NCBI RefSeq assembly: GCF_938039245.1
Contig: NZ_CALHVN010000026.1
Coordinates: 34,173 to 98,172, forward strand
DNA length: 64,000 nt
Origin: an uncultured Campylobacter sp.
Lineage (GTDB): Bacteria > Campylobacterota > Campylobacteria > Campylobacterales > Campylobacteraceae
Reading direction: 5' to 3'
This document shows, in pieces, positions 45,475-54,654 of this stretch (within the stretch, counting starts at the first letter, position 1; every line of letters begins with the position of its first letter). The notes under the pieces were generated by a model. The model was not told the DNA's origin. It made no database searches and was given only the letters and a program-made list of their open reading frames with translations. Made by a program: the position numbers and the translations under genes.

Positions 45475-46602
45475 TTAGGCATTTATATCTAGCTTTCGGA
45501 TTTTATTTAGAGCTTCTAAAAGCTTGGTTACGTCTGTTCCTCTTTCTTGTTCGGCTTTGATAAATTTCTCGAAAAACTCGCGCTTTATATCCTTGTAAAC
45601 GTAGGTTTGGCTTTTACTCGTCGCTTTGATCGGTTTAAATTTCTTTTCTTTTGCGGCGTCTGCTTGCGCTTCCTTTTTGGCTGTTTCGTCAAAGTCGCCC
45701 TTTTTTAGCGCGATTTTTTGCAGCGCGTCCCCGATACTCTCGCCGTTTTTAAATACGTCTTTTAGAAATTTAAAAAACTCTTTTTTACTTGCTTCGTCCG
45801 CGTAGCTCACGCGATCTTCTATCTCTTGCCCAAGAAGCGTAATGCGCTCTTTTGCGGGCGTTTGGTCGAAATTTAGCGCGCCGTCCTTGAGCGAAATTTT
45901 AACATTTGCGTATTCGCCTAGGATTTTATTTGCCGCGTACTCGAGCCACTTATCTTTAAACTCCTCCTCGCTCATGTCTGAATCCAGCAGTTTCGAGGCC
46001 TCGGCGTCCATTACCAGACCGCTGCCGCTACGCATGCCAAGCCCTGTGCCAAACCCGCCCAGATCGACGTTAAATTTACTCAAAAACTTATCCACGCTAA
46101 AGACATCCTGTCTAAATATACCGGACGGATCGCCCGCGTGCGCGATCAAGGCTCGCGTGCTATCTACGAAGCTTTTTAGCTCGGCGGCTTTTTCTTTGTC
46201 GGTACTCGGATCAAGCCCGTTCATCTTGCCCCAGATGCTGATTTTATCGTCTCTCGTGTAGCCGCTTAGAGAAAATATCCTCCTAGCAAATACGGGCTCG
46301 CTAGGCTTTAGTCCGAACTCCTTACGCCATCCATCCTCTAGCTCGTCAAATCTCATTTTCGCACCCAACCACATGCTTAAATTTTTACCAGTTAGCTTTT
46401 CTGGATCAACCTTGTCCGCCCAAATTTTTAGTTGGTCGTAGTCTAATTCGCTTGGATTTACCGTATCGTAATTAATCTGTGCCGTCAAATTTGACATCAA
46501 ATTCGCCGCTTCTTTTTCCTCGCGTGCTTTTAAATTTTGCCCGCGAGCGCCGCTAAAATCGAAATTTGCATTTGCGTTAAATCCGTTTACGCCGCCTATC
46601 AT
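45475..46602 (-). CDS. Unknown 375-residue protein, probable flagellar (sigma-28) regulon member
   Basis: Starts MIGGVNGFNANANFDFSGAR, without a Sec signal. The remaining sequence is soluble, highly charged and helical, with few aromatic clusters; the last 100 residues are Lys-rich. I do not recognise a family. Directly upstream is a consensus sigma-28 promoter (46635-46661), so it should be expressed with late flagellar genes. In Campylobacter several such non-structural genes encode proteins exported through the flagellar apparatus; export of this one is inference. It stands alone between the acidic mini-gene and the diguanylate cyclase gene. Confidence 0.75.
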   Translation of the reverse strand: MIGGVNGFNANANFDFSGARGQNLKAREEKEAANLMSNLTAQINYDTVNPSELDYDQLKIWADKVDPEKLTGKNLSMWLGAKMRFDELEDGWRKEFGLKPSEPVFARRIFSLSGYTRDDKISIWGKMNGLDPSTDKEKAAELKSFVDSTRALIAHAGDPSGIFRQDVFSVDKFLSKFNVDLGGFGTGLGMRSGSGLVMDAEASKLLDSDMSEEEFKDKWLEYAANKILGEYANVKISLKDGALNFDQTPAKERITLLGQEIEDRVSYADEASKKEFFKFLKDVFKNGESIGDALQKIALKKGDFDETAKKEAQADAAKEKKFKPIKATSKSQTYVYKDIKREFFEKFIKAEQERGTDVTKLLEALNKIRKLDINA

Positions 46603-46634
46603 CTAAAATCCTTTTAAAATTTGGCTTTCTAACG

Positions 46635-46661
46635 ATATCGGCAAAATTTGAGGAAAATTTA
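46635..46661 (-). promoter_or_regulatory. Sigma-28 (FliA) promoter
   Basis: On the minus strand TAAA (46658-46661) is followed after exactly 15 bases by GCCGATAT (46635-46642). The textbook sigma-28 consensus is TAAA-N15-GCCGATAA. The -10 element ends 33 bases before the start codon of the 375-residue unknown protein. Confidence 0.75.
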
Positions 46662-46778
46662 GAGTAAAAGATAAGAAGTGGTATAAAATTTACGGTCGGC
46701 CGCCAAGCCGCGTGGGCGCTGACTAGTCGCCGTAAATTTGCGCCGCATCGCTACCGGCCGACAAACGCTCGCGTAAAT

Positions 46779-48044
46779 TTATTTTTGCTCAAAGTCTTCC
46801 CAGGGATTTATGCAGTAGGTGCCGCGGCCCGCGTGTTTGGCCTTATAAAGAGCATCGTCGGCGCGCTGAAGCAGCAGATCAAACGAGCCGTGTCCGATCT
46901 GTCCTTCTGCGATGCCGGCACTCACGGATAGTCCGCTAAATAGTGGATTTTCTTGACAAATTTTAAAAAATCGGTCGATCAAAATTTGCACGCGAGGCGC
47001 TATGCTTTGCATATTCGCGCCGTCGGTAAATATCGAGATAAACTCGTCTCCGCCTATGCGTACGTTCATAGCGTCGTTAAAAATTTCCTTTATCAGCTCC
47101 GCGATCGCAACCAGAGCCTTGTCGCCCGCCTGATGTCCGTGCTCGTCGTTTACCTGCTTGAAGCGATCTAAATCCATATAAAGTATGCTCATATGCGTGG
47201 TTTTTAGATTGTCTAAAAATGCGTCCAGCTGGTTGCGATTTGCTAATCCGGTGAGCTGATCGTAGTGAGCTAGATGCTCGATGTTTTGCAGATATTCGTA
47301 CTCTTTCGTCACGTCGCGAGCGATGCCGACGGTGCCGATGATAGTTTCGCCGTCAAATATCGGCGTCTTATATGTTTTTAGCTTGCTTAGCTTGCCGTCT
47401 GCCTTCATCACCTCTTCGTCCAGCAGGCAGGTCTTGCGCGCTGCTACGACGTCGTCCTCGGTCTGGACGCAGACGTAGCCCGTTTGCTCGTATATCTCCT
47501 TTGGGATATTCCAGATATAGTAGTGATCTTTACCGCGAACGTCGTCTTTTTGCTTATCTACGACCTCGCAAAAGGCGTCGTTTACCTCTAGGTGCAGTCC
47601 GTCCATATCCTTAAACCAGATCATATCTGGAGATGAGTTTATCGTCGTCTGCAACCACGTTTTTTGTAGCCACGCCTCTTTACGCTCGGCGATCAAATTT
47701 AGCGCTTTTTCAAAGTAAAAGTCGTCTAAATTTGCGCTTTCTAGCCAAATTTCATCGGCGGCATCTTTTTGTTCGCCGGCTATCTTGTCCGCATCCCTCG
47801 CGTAAATCGCCAAAAAGCCGTTTTTGCCGATACGGTTTTTTAGCTCGGGTAAATTTAGTCCGCAGCTCTCGCTTGCGATGATGAGATATTGATTTTCGTC
47901 GGGTATGGGCGCAGGGATATCGCTTGAGCTTTTTATAGTGCTAAATTCGTGCGTAAAGCGCAGCCTTGGCTGGATTTTTTCTAAAATTTCAAGCTTGTTT
48001 TTTAAATCCTCGCTTAAGCAAATATGCAGTTTGACGCTATACAT
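46779..48044 (-). CDS. PAS-domain diguanylate cyclase
   Basis: A 421-residue protein. About 120 N-terminal residues have no recognised motif. A PAS domain follows (TTINSSPDMIWFKDMDGLHL through GTVGIARDVT) and then a GGDEF domain: HYDQLTGLANRNQLD, DLDRFKQVNDEHGHQAGD and the active-site RIGGDEFISIF. The active site is intact, so it should make cyclic di-GMP. No RxxD inhibitory site is visible five residues before GGDEF. No membrane segment is present, so it should be a cytoplasmic sensor. A TATAAT box (48070-48075) lies about 26 bases upstream. Confidence 0.88.
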   Translation of the reverse strand: MYSVKLHICLSEDLKNKLEILEKIQPRLRFTHEFSTIKSSSDIPAPIPDENQYLIIASESCGLNLPELKNRIGKNGFLAIYARDADKIAGEQKDAADEIWLESANLDDFYFEKALNLIAERKEAWLQKTWLQTTINSSPDMIWFKDMDGLHLEVNDAFCEVVDKQKDDVRGKDHYYIWNIPKEIYEQTGYVCVQTEDDVVAARKTCLLDEEVMKADGKLSKLKTYKTPIFDGETIIGTVGIARDVTKEYEYLQNIEHLAHYDQLTGLANRNQLDAFLDNLKTTHMSILYMDLDRFKQVNDEHGHQAGDKALVAIAELIKEIFNDAMNVRIGGDEFISIFTDGANMQSIAPRVQILIDRFFKICQENPLFSGLSVSAGIAEGQIGHGSFDLLLQRADDALYKAKHAGRGTYCINPWEDFEQK

Positions 48045-48177
48045 AATCTCCCCTTTTTTATTTGCAAAAATTATACGACACTTTGGCTTTATTTGGGCTT
48101 TTGAGGTAAATTTAGCGAGGCATAATTTAAGGCGAGCAAGGCTTTAGCTAGGCCCGCTCGCAAAATTTATAAGTCGG

Positions 48178-49461
48178 TTAGTTTTTGTACATAAGATTAG
48201 GCAACCAAAGCGAAATCTCCGGGATATACGTCACTAAAATAAGCCCGATAAATAGCGTCAAAGTCCACGGCAAGCATGAGACGATGACGTCTTTTAGATT
48301 CATGCCAGTTAGGCCGCTGGCGACGAATAAATTTAAGCCCACGGGCGGCGTGATCATGCCGATTTCCATATTCACGATTAGCAGGATACCGAAGTGTACC
48401 GGATCCACGCCTAGCGCTTTTGCGATCGGTAGCAGTAGCGGCACCATGATCATCACTACCGATGAGGGCTCCATAAACTGTCCCATGATGAAAAGCAGGA
48501 TGTTTACGATGATTAAAAAGCCGATCTTGCCGATATTTGCGGCCAGGATGCTCTCTGCTATCGTTTGCGGGATGTTTTCGGTAGCTAGCAGGTATGCAAA
48601 TACGAACGCGTTTGCGATGATGAAAAATATCATCGCCGTCGTGATGGCAGACTCTAGGCAGATGTCCCACAGGTCTTTAAATTTGATATCTTTATAGACA
48701 AATAGCGAAATAATCAGCGCATATATAGCGCTGGCTGCCGCAGCCTCGGTCGGCGTAAAAATGCCGCCGTAGATACCGCCGATAACGACTACTACGATTA
48801 GCAGTGCCCAAAAGGCTTTGCCGAATTTTTTTATTCGCTCGCTCCAAGGCTCGGGCGTAGTAGCTTTAAATCCGAGTTTTTTCGCTCCGATATAAGTCTG
48901 AAGTATCATCATGCCGCCTAGCATCAGTCCAGGCACCACGCCCGCCATAAATAGCTTCGCGATGCTGGTATCCGATGTCACGCCGTAAACGATCATAACG
49001 ACCGAAGGCGGGATGAGGATGCCTAGAGAGCCTGCCGTCGTGATGCCGCCCACGGCGTATTCTTTCGGGTAGCCTGCTTCTTTAATGGCGACGAACATAA
49101 TAGAGCCTATCGCTACGACCGTAGCGGGCGAGCTACCAGAAACCGCGGCAAATATCACGCACGCAAATATCGCGCTCATCGGCAGGCCGCCAGGCAGGTG
49201 TCCGACCATAGATTTAGCAAAATCTATAATGCGTCTAGCAGAACCGCCCTTGCTCAGTAAATTTCCTGCCAGGATAAACATCGGAATCGCCATGAGAGGA
49301 AATTTATTGATACCGTCAAAAATACGCTGAGGCACCTCCGAAACATCTAAGCTGGTAAAGAGCAGCATCGTTAAAACCGTGCTAGCTCCAAGCGAAACAG
49401 CGACGGGAACGCCTATAAGCATAAGGCCAAACAGCGAGATAAATAAAAATGCAATGGTCAT
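48178..49461 (-). CDS. dctM: TRAP transporter large permease DctM
   Basis: A 427-residue protein with about 12 membrane segments and DctM signatures: IPMFILAGNLLSKGGSARRI, AVSGSSPATVVAIGSIMF, LIPPSVVMIVYGVTSDTSI, and MGQFMEPSSVVMIMVPLLLP. It is the ion-coupled transport subunit of a tripartite ATP-independent periplasmic system. It starts nine bases after dctQ and ends the operon. Confidence 0.92.
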   Translation of the reverse strand: MTIAFLFISLFGLMLIGVPVAVSLGASTVLTMLLFTSLDVSEVPQRIFDGINKFPLMAIPMFILAGNLLSKGGSARRIIDFAKSMVGHLPGGLPMSAIFACVIFAAVSGSSPATVVAIGSIMFVAIKEAGYPKEYAVGGITTAGSLGILIPPSVVMIVYGVTSDTSIAKLFMAGVVPGLMLGGMMILQTYIGAKKLGFKATTPEPWSERIKKFGKAFWALLIVVVVIGGIYGGIFTPTEAAAASAIYALIISLFVYKDIKFKDLWDICLESAITTAMIFFIIANAFVFAYLLATENIPQTIAESILAANIGKIGFLIIVNILLFIMGQFMEPSSVVMIMVPLLLPIAKALGVDPVHFGILLIVNMEIGMITPPVGLNLFVASGLTGMNLKDVIVSCLPWTLTLFIGLILVTYIPEISLWLPNLMYKN

Positions 49462-49470
49462 AGGCTCTCC

Positions 49471-50013
49471 TTAGCTTTTCTTGACCGAGTCGTGTATCAT
49501 CTCGGCTTCGTTGTTTATGATGACTTTATCTGAAGGCGTCATAGCGATCTGGAAAATTTTCTCTCCGGCACGGTAGCTAGCACCCAAAAACGCTATCGGA
49601 AGTACCAGCATCGGCACCCATTCCGGCACGCCTAGATCCACACTCATGGAATCAAGCTCGATCAACACCTGTAGATACTGCACGCTATAATCTACTATAA
49701 ACATCAAAAACGCCGTCGTTATGATGTTTGCTAAGATGAGGTAGGCCTTTGCGACGATGGGCGGAAATCTCTCGATCAAAATCGTAACCGAGATATGTAT
49801 GCCCTTTCTAAAGCCGTATGCTGCGGCAAAAAACGCCGACCAGATAAAAAGGTAGTTGGTTAGCTCGCCCGCCCACGACCAACCCGTGTTAAAGCAGTAG
49901 CGCATAACGACGTTAATGAAGGCTAGCAGCGTACCTGCGGCGATGCCTAGCACCGCCACGGTTTTGTTTACCGAGGCGATGCCGACATCTAAAATCTCAA
50001 AAAATTTACCCAT
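49471..50013 (-). CDS. dctQ: TRAP transporter small permease DctQ
   Basis: A 180-residue protein with four membrane segments. The conserved stretch is FNTGWSWAGELTNYLFIWSA followed by FRKGIHISVTILIERFPP. It supports the large subunit and docking of the binding protein. It lies between dctP and dctM with gaps of six and nine bases. Confidence 0.88.
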   Translation of the reverse strand: MGKFFEILDVGIASVNKTVAVLGIAAGTLLAFINVVMRYCFNTGWSWAGELTNYLFIWSAFFAAAYGFRKGIHISVTILIERFPPIVAKAYLILANIITTAFLMFIVDYSVQYLQVLIELDSMSVDLGVPEWVPMLVLPIAFLGASYRAGEKIFQIAMTPSDKVIINNEAEMIHDSVKKS

Positions 50014-50019
50014 AAAATC

Positions 50020-51018
50020 CTACTTCGTATTTATCGTTTTTTCTACCAGGTCTTGACCGATCACGTTGTAGAAGTTCGGATAAATCGGCTTCATAGCCTC
50101 TGCCCATTTGCCCTTTTGATCGGCATTTAGCTCGATTATCTCAAGCTTTTTGCTCTCGCCTGCGTATTTTTTAAGCTCGCTTAAAATATGCTCTTCTTCT
50201 TTAGCCGTCTCTTCGCGCTCGAACGCCGTAGCTTCTTTTAGAGCTTGCGTTACGTGAGCTTTCATATCATCAGGCAAACCTTTCCAAAATTTCTCGCTCA
50301 TAACGACTAAATATCCCAAATATCCATGGCTAGATAGCGTTAAAGAGCTTTGCGCCTCGTAAAATTTGGAGTTGTAGAAATTTGAAAGCGGGTTTTCCGT
50401 CGCATCGACTACGCCTTGTTGTAGGGCTGGATAAACCTCTGAAAACGGTAATACTTGCGGGTTGCCGCCGACTACTTTGATCTGCTCTTCAAGCACCTTT
50501 GAGCTTTGGATGCGGAATTTTTGTCCCTTAGCGTCCGCAGGCTCTACGATAGGCTTTTTGCTTGAGCTAAAGTGCTTAAATCCCGCGTCCCAAAAATCAA
50601 GCGCGATGAAGCCTTTTTTAGCGATCATATCTTTTAGAGCTTGTCCGACTTCGCCGTCTTCTACCGCGTAAAGATGGGCGTTGTCTCTAAAGATAAACGG
50701 CAGGTCAAATAGCTGAAACTGCGGTACTATCGGCGTAAATTTAGAAAAACTAGGCGCGGCCATTTGGACGTTGCCAAGCTTTAGCGCTGCAAAAACCCTA
50801 TCGTCATCCATTAGCGACGCGGCAGGATACACCTCGACCTTGATCGCTCCGCCGCTAAGCTCGCCGACTCTTTTTGCAAAAAAATCGGCAGCCTTGCCTT
50901 TTGGCGTAGAGGCGGCCACGACGTGAGCAAATTTGATCGTGTATGTTTTGCCTGCGGCAAATGCGCTTCCGGCCAGCGCGCAAGAAAGAAGCAGTGCGGA
51001 AAGTAACTTAAATTTCAT
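50020..51018 (-). CDS. dctP: TRAP transporter substrate-binding protein DctP
   Basis: A 332-residue periplasmic protein with a signal peptide (MKFKLLSALLLSCALAGSAF). Family marks are IKFAHVVAASTPKGKAADFF, the ligand-contact arginine in AKGQKFRIQSSKV, and QGVVDATENPLSNFYNSKFY. The gene set dctPQM suggests C4-dicarboxylate uptake (succinate, malate, fumarate), the usual ligand class, although other acids cannot be excluded. It is the first gene of the operon. Confidence 0.9.
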   Translation of the reverse strand: MKFKLLSALLLSCALAGSAFAAGKTYTIKFAHVVAASTPKGKAADFFAKRVGELSGGAIKVEVYPAASLMDDDRVFAALKLGNVQMAAPSFSKFTPIVPQFQLFDLPFIFRDNAHLYAVEDGEVGQALKDMIAKKGFIALDFWDAGFKHFSSSKKPIVEPADAKGQKFRIQSSKVLEEQIKVVGGNPQVLPFSEVYPALQQGVVDATENPLSNFYNSKFYEAQSSLTLSSHGYLGYLVVMSEKFWKGLPDDMKAHVTQALKEATAFEREETAKEEEHILSELKKYAGESKKLEIIELNADQKGKWAEAMKPIYPNFYNVIGQDLVEKTINTK

Positions 51019-51062
51019 GTGAAGTCCTTTTTGTGAAATGCGCTATGTGTTAGCTTGAAACG

Positions 51063-51068
51063 ATTATA
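51063..51068 (-). promoter_or_regulatory. -10 box for dctPQM
   Basis: Minus-strand TATAAT in a TTTTATAATCG context, about 45 bases before the dctP start. Confidence 0.45.
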
Positions 51069-51610
51069 AAATATAAAACTAGCGAATTTGGAAATTTTCC
51101 TTTTTATATCGTAAATTTTATCCCTTTTATGTGTAAAAAAGTAACACATAGATAAATCTGCATAGATAATATTGTCGTTTCACTTTATATTTTGCCAGCC
51201 CTTACTTAATCAAATGTTACTAAAATACACACTATCTTACATTTTGCTTGCTTTTAAGTTGAAATTTATCATACTAAGCTTTGGTTAAATTTAACGGACC
51301 GCTCTTTTAAAATTACCGCTTTTACGCCCTCTTTGACGCTTCGTTATAGAGCTTAAAAGCTTGCTAGACTAGGATTTTCTTTAAAGATCATTCGAGCTAA
51401 ATAAAATCGCGTGTGTGCCGTATCTTTACGGCTCTATGAGCGAACTAGCGCTTAAAAGCTAGTAATTGCGATTTAGGCTAAAATTTACAAAACCAGCGAG
51501 CATGTCGCTAAATTTATCATTAAAGATAAAACATCCGAATTTATCGCAAAATCTACGGTTATTGATAAAAGCTTATTAAAGCGTTAGTAAAATAGTTACT
51601 CTTTTGTCGC
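51069..51610 (+). other. Gene-free divergent region between dctP and sodB
   Basis: About 540 bases without a gene. It holds a perfect six-base-pair hairpin GCCGTA-TCTT-TACGGC at 51417-51432, which is not followed by a T run, and several AT-rich stretches. Space enough for regulatory sites or a small RNA, but nothing I can name. Confidence 0.35.
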
Positions 51611-51616
51611 TATAAT
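51611..51616 (+). promoter_or_regulatory. sodB: -10 box for sodB
   Basis: TATAAT 31 bases before the sodB ATG, followed by a short leader with AAAGGA. Confidence 0.55.
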
Positions 51617-51646
51617 ACCGATAAATTTTATTACAAAGGAAAAATT

Positions 51647-52297
51647 ATGTTTGAACTTAGAAAACTACCTTTTGACCCGAAGGCAAACGCCGTCGTAAGC
51701 GAGGAAACCTGTAACTATCACCACGGCAAACACCACCAAACCTATATCAATAACCTAAATAATTTGATAAAAGGTACCGAGTTTGAGGGCGCTAGCCTCT
51801 TTGATATCCTGACAAAAAGCTCCGGCGGCGTGTTTAATAACGCGGCTCAGGTCTACAACCACGACTTTTACTGGGATTGCATCGCTAGAAAAAGCCAGAT
51901 GAGCGACGAACTAAAGGTGCGCTTGGAAAAAGATATTCCAAATTTTAAAGATGAGTTTTTAAAGGCTGCGACTACGCTTTTTGGCTCCGGCTGGGCGTGG
52001 CTGGTTTACAATCCAAAAGAGGACAAACTACAAATCGTACAAACAAGCAACGCGCAAACCCCGGTAACTGAGGGCCTCGTGCCGCTTTTAGTCGCGGACG
52101 TTTGGGAGCACGCATACTACGTTGATCACAGAAACGCGCGCCCGGCGTATTTGGAGAAGCTGTTTGAAAATATCAACTGGGATTTTGTTTCGAGCGCTTA
52201 CGAGTGGGCGCTAAAAGAGGGGCTAAATTCGGTTAAATTTTACGTTTCCGAGCTTCACGGCGGCGCTAAATCTTGCTGCGGTTGCGGATGCAACTAG
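51647..52297 (+). CDS. sodB: Iron superoxide dismutase
   Basis: A 216-residue SodB. Metal ligands are in CNYHHGKHHQTYI, VYNHDFYWDCI, and the C-terminal DVWEHAYYVDHRNARPAYL (Asp and His). The AAQVYNHDFYW context with Gln before Val fits the iron rather than the manganese form. It converts superoxide to oxygen and peroxide in the cytoplasm. An oddity is the C-terminal tail after SELHGG: AKSCCGCGCN, five Cys in ten residues, which the enzyme does not need. Confidence 0.93.
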   Translation: MFELRKLPFDPKANAVVSEETCNYHHGKHHQTYINNLNNLIKGTEFEGASLFDILTKSSGGVFNNAAQVYNHDFYWDCIARKSQMSDELKVRLEKDIPNFKDEFLKAATTLFGSGWAWLVYNPKEDKLQIVQTSNAQTPVTEGLVPLLVADVWEHAYYVDHRNARPAYLEKLFENINWDFVSSAYEWALKEGLNSVKFYVSELHGGAKSCCGCGCN

Positions 52298-52481
52298 TTT
52301 AAATTCGCTATTTTTACAAGTTTTTTAAGAGTCTTGGACAGCGCGCGGCGGCTTATTTTTCTAAGTAAGCGTAAGCCCGCGAGTAAATTTAACCTTGAGC
52401 GAGGACTCCGCTTGGTTAAATTTACTTTATATAAATTATTTTAAAGTAAGATTTCAGTCTCATTTCAAAAAAAGGACAAAA

Positions 52482-52844
52482 ATGAAGAAAATTTTAGTTT
52501 CATCTTTGGCGGCTTTTGCCGCAGTTGCTATGCTTAGCGGTTGCCAGGCAAACAAAAGCGAAAGCGCAAACAAAGCGCAAATCACCAAATCGCAAGCCGA
52601 AGTGATTAAATTTACCGGCATAAACGATCCGAAATACGTCGTCAAACTAAGCTCGACGGACGAATTTAATACCGCCGTGCTAGAAGATAGCAAAGGACGC
52701 AAAATCAACCTTAAAAACGCGGTCACCGCAAGCGGCACGAGACTAGCTAACGACGACGGCGCCGAGATAACGTTTAAACGCGGCGAAGGTATCCTAAACC
52801 TTGAAAAAGGCGGCGAGGATATTTTCTTAAAATACGACGAATAG
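52482..52844 (+). CDS. Small lipoprotein, unknown function
   Basis: A 120-residue protein with a lipoprotein signal (MKKILVSSLAAFAAVAMLSG then Cys at residue 21). The mature part is about 100 residues, mainly polar, with a beta-rich character (AVLEDSKGRKINLKNAV, GAEITFKRGEGILNL). The start is the ATG behind AAAGGA; the frame is open further upstream but without a ribosome-binding site. It is probably membrane-anchored in the periplasm. It is followed immediately by a strong terminator. Confidence 0.75.
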   Translation: MKKILVSSLAAFAAVAMLSGCQANKSESANKAQITKSQAEVIKFTGINDPKYVVKLSSTDEFNTAVLEDSKGRKINLKNAVTASGTRLANDDGAEITFKRGEGILNLEKGGEDIFLKYDE

Positions 52845-52848
52845 TTTT

Positions 52849-52872
52849 TCCGCCGATTTTCGGCGGATTTTT
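52849..52872 (+). terminator. Rho-independent terminator after the small lipoprotein gene
   Basis: TCCGCCG pairs perfectly with CGGCGGA around an ATTTT loop, followed by TTTTT, four bases after the stop codon. Confidence 0.85.
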
Positions 52873-53582
52873 AAATTTACATGGTTTTTGCTTTTTCTCC
52901 TGGCATTCTTTTCGGCTCTATGATTTTTGTCGCCAAATTTGGCGATTAGCGATTTTTTCTCATAATCAGCCTAAAACCGCGTCTTTAAATCCAAACTTAT
53001 CCCAAGCAAAACGGCTGACGAATCGTGCCTTTAGGGCAAGCAGCTTCAAATAGCAAAAATTTAGCGCAAAAATAAATTTAAGGCCTGATTAGATTTTTGC
53101 CGTTTAGCGATAAATTTAAAACCCTTCATACGCAGTTAAAGCGTTTGGTTTGATTAAGCGCGAGTAGAGCCTCGCCATTACGCACTTATGATTTAGAAAT
53201 TTAAATTGCTATTACGCTAAATTTTCAGCGATCTAATTTGAAATTTAAGCGCCTCTATCACCGCGGCAAAATGAGGTAAAAAATCTAGATTTGTTTAAAG
53301 CGGAGCTTTTATCGTAATCGCCTACGCGCGCAATGCAAAGTCCTGATAAATAATCCGCGATTACGCCGCAGATAAAACTTCGCTTCAACTCGCGCCGATT
53401 TTAAATTTTGCTTTCTAAGTGCCTAAAATTTCGGCTTTTATGCCTATGAACATAGCGCTTGAGAGAGGTTTTTTAATTTTATCAAACGTTTACTCTAAAT
53501 CCGCACGCGGTTAAACCCTATTTGCCCGCATACTCCGCAAAGCCGCTGCCGGCAGCTAGAGGGCGCGATATTTTTGAGCCGT
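52873..53582 (+). other. Gene-free stretch between two convergent transcripts
   Basis: About 710 bases. No frame on either strand looks like a protein. Nothing recognised beyond AT-rich sequence. Confidence 0.4.
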
Positions 53583-54215
53583 TTATTTAGGCTGCGTTTC
53601 TTGATTTACGCAGCTTTCAAATATAAATTTATGCTCCTGCGGCAGCGACTCGTAAAGTTTTAGCGAGAGATTTCTGATCTCCCAAAGCGCCGATTTTGAG
53701 CTGCGAAGCGAGAGGAAATTTTGCAAACTGCGCGCGTTTACGCTCCACGTGAGCTCGGTTTTGTAGCACTCGGGTAGGCAGTATTTGACGATGTCGAGGC
53801 TTTTTGTGGTGTTTGCGAGGATTTCGCGTAGGTTTTCTAGCGCTTTGATACTTGCGTTATCGACCGTTTCGTCGCCGGTTAATACTATAAATCTCGCCGC
53901 CCGCTCAAAGTCGCCAAGCTCAAATTTGAGCTCTTTTTTTAGCTCTTTTAGCGTGTAGCGCGTTGATTTTACGCTGAGGCTTGCTACGCGGTGACGGGCC
54001 AGCTCTTGTAGCAAGGCGCGCGAGATACCTTGGATGTAGAAGTTGTATGAGAGGTGCTCTAGCGTGCTGGCGTGTTTAAATTTATTGCCGACGCGCTCAA
54101 TCAGCTCGACGTCTTTTTCGCCGCCGTTATCGCCCTTTTCAAAGCTTTGCCAGCATGTGCGGATCGCGTGCGAGCAGATGTTTAGCGGGGTGTAGTTTAG
54201 AAGCGTTACTTGCAT
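53583..54215 (-). CDS. thyX: Flavin-dependent thymidylate synthase ThyX
   Basis: A 210-residue enzyme. The ThyX motif is RHRVASLSVKSTRYT, where the standard RHRxxSxNExSxRY has Ser-Val in place of Asn-Glu; I believe this variant is seen in epsilonproteobacteria. HASTLEHLSYNFYIQGISRA upstream is the usual flavin-side segment. It makes dTMP from dUMP with methylene-tetrahydrofolate and FAD. It has a single-gene arrangement. Confidence 0.9.
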   Translation of the reverse strand: MQVTLLNYTPLNICSHAIRTCWQSFEKGDNGGEKDVELIERVGNKFKHASTLEHLSYNFYIQGISRALLQELARHRVASLSVKSTRYTLKELKKELKFELGDFERAARFIVLTGDETVDNASIKALENLREILANTTKSLDIVKYCLPECYKTELTWSVNARSLQNFLSLRSSKSALWEIRNLSLKLYESLPQEHKFIFESCVNQETQPK

Positions 54216-54276
54216 TTTTGACTCTTTTAGTTAAATTTAGCGGTAAATTTAGCTAAAAATCGATAAAAATTTGATT

Positions 54277-54654
54277 TTAGTAGATGATATTTGAGATAAT
54301 ATTTTTTAGCTCGTCTTTAGAGATTTTGTTGTCCGCCAGATCTACTACCGCGTCTTCCATAACGCTCGCAAAATGTACGAAGTATCCGTCCATTCCGTTT
54401 AATTCTAAAAAATATATCCCAAGCTGTATGGCGGTTCGTTTGTTGCCGTCTAAAAACGGATGAAATTTGACGCACGAAAATACGATATGAGTTAATTTAT
54501 CTAAAAAATTCGGATAAAATTCATCATTTCTAACGTGCTCCAAAGCAGAAGCCAGATAACCGATACTAACTTCGTTATAGCCGCTTTTGCCGCCTATATT
54601 TTCGATGATGTCGTTATGTATTTCTACCGCGTCTTTTATATCGGGGTAGATCAT
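54277..54654 (-). CDS. Doc/Fic-family toxin-like protein
   Basis: A 125-residue protein with the Fic core FHPFLDGNKRTAIQLGIYFL, the Doc-type variant with NKR. The N-terminus (MIYPDIKDAVEIHNDIIENI, then GYNEVSIGYLASALE) matches death-on-curing toxins. Doc phosphorylates EF-Tu in phage P1; activity here is inferred. Its ATG overlaps, as ATGA, the stop of a 36-codon upstream frame that may be the antitoxin. Confidence 0.83.
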   Translation of the reverse strand: MIYPDIKDAVEIHNDIIENIGGKSGYNEVSIGYLASALEHVRNDEFYPNFLDKLTHIVFSCVKFHPFLDGNKRTAIQLGIYFLELNGMDGYFVHFASVMEDAVVDLADNKISKDELKNIISNIIY

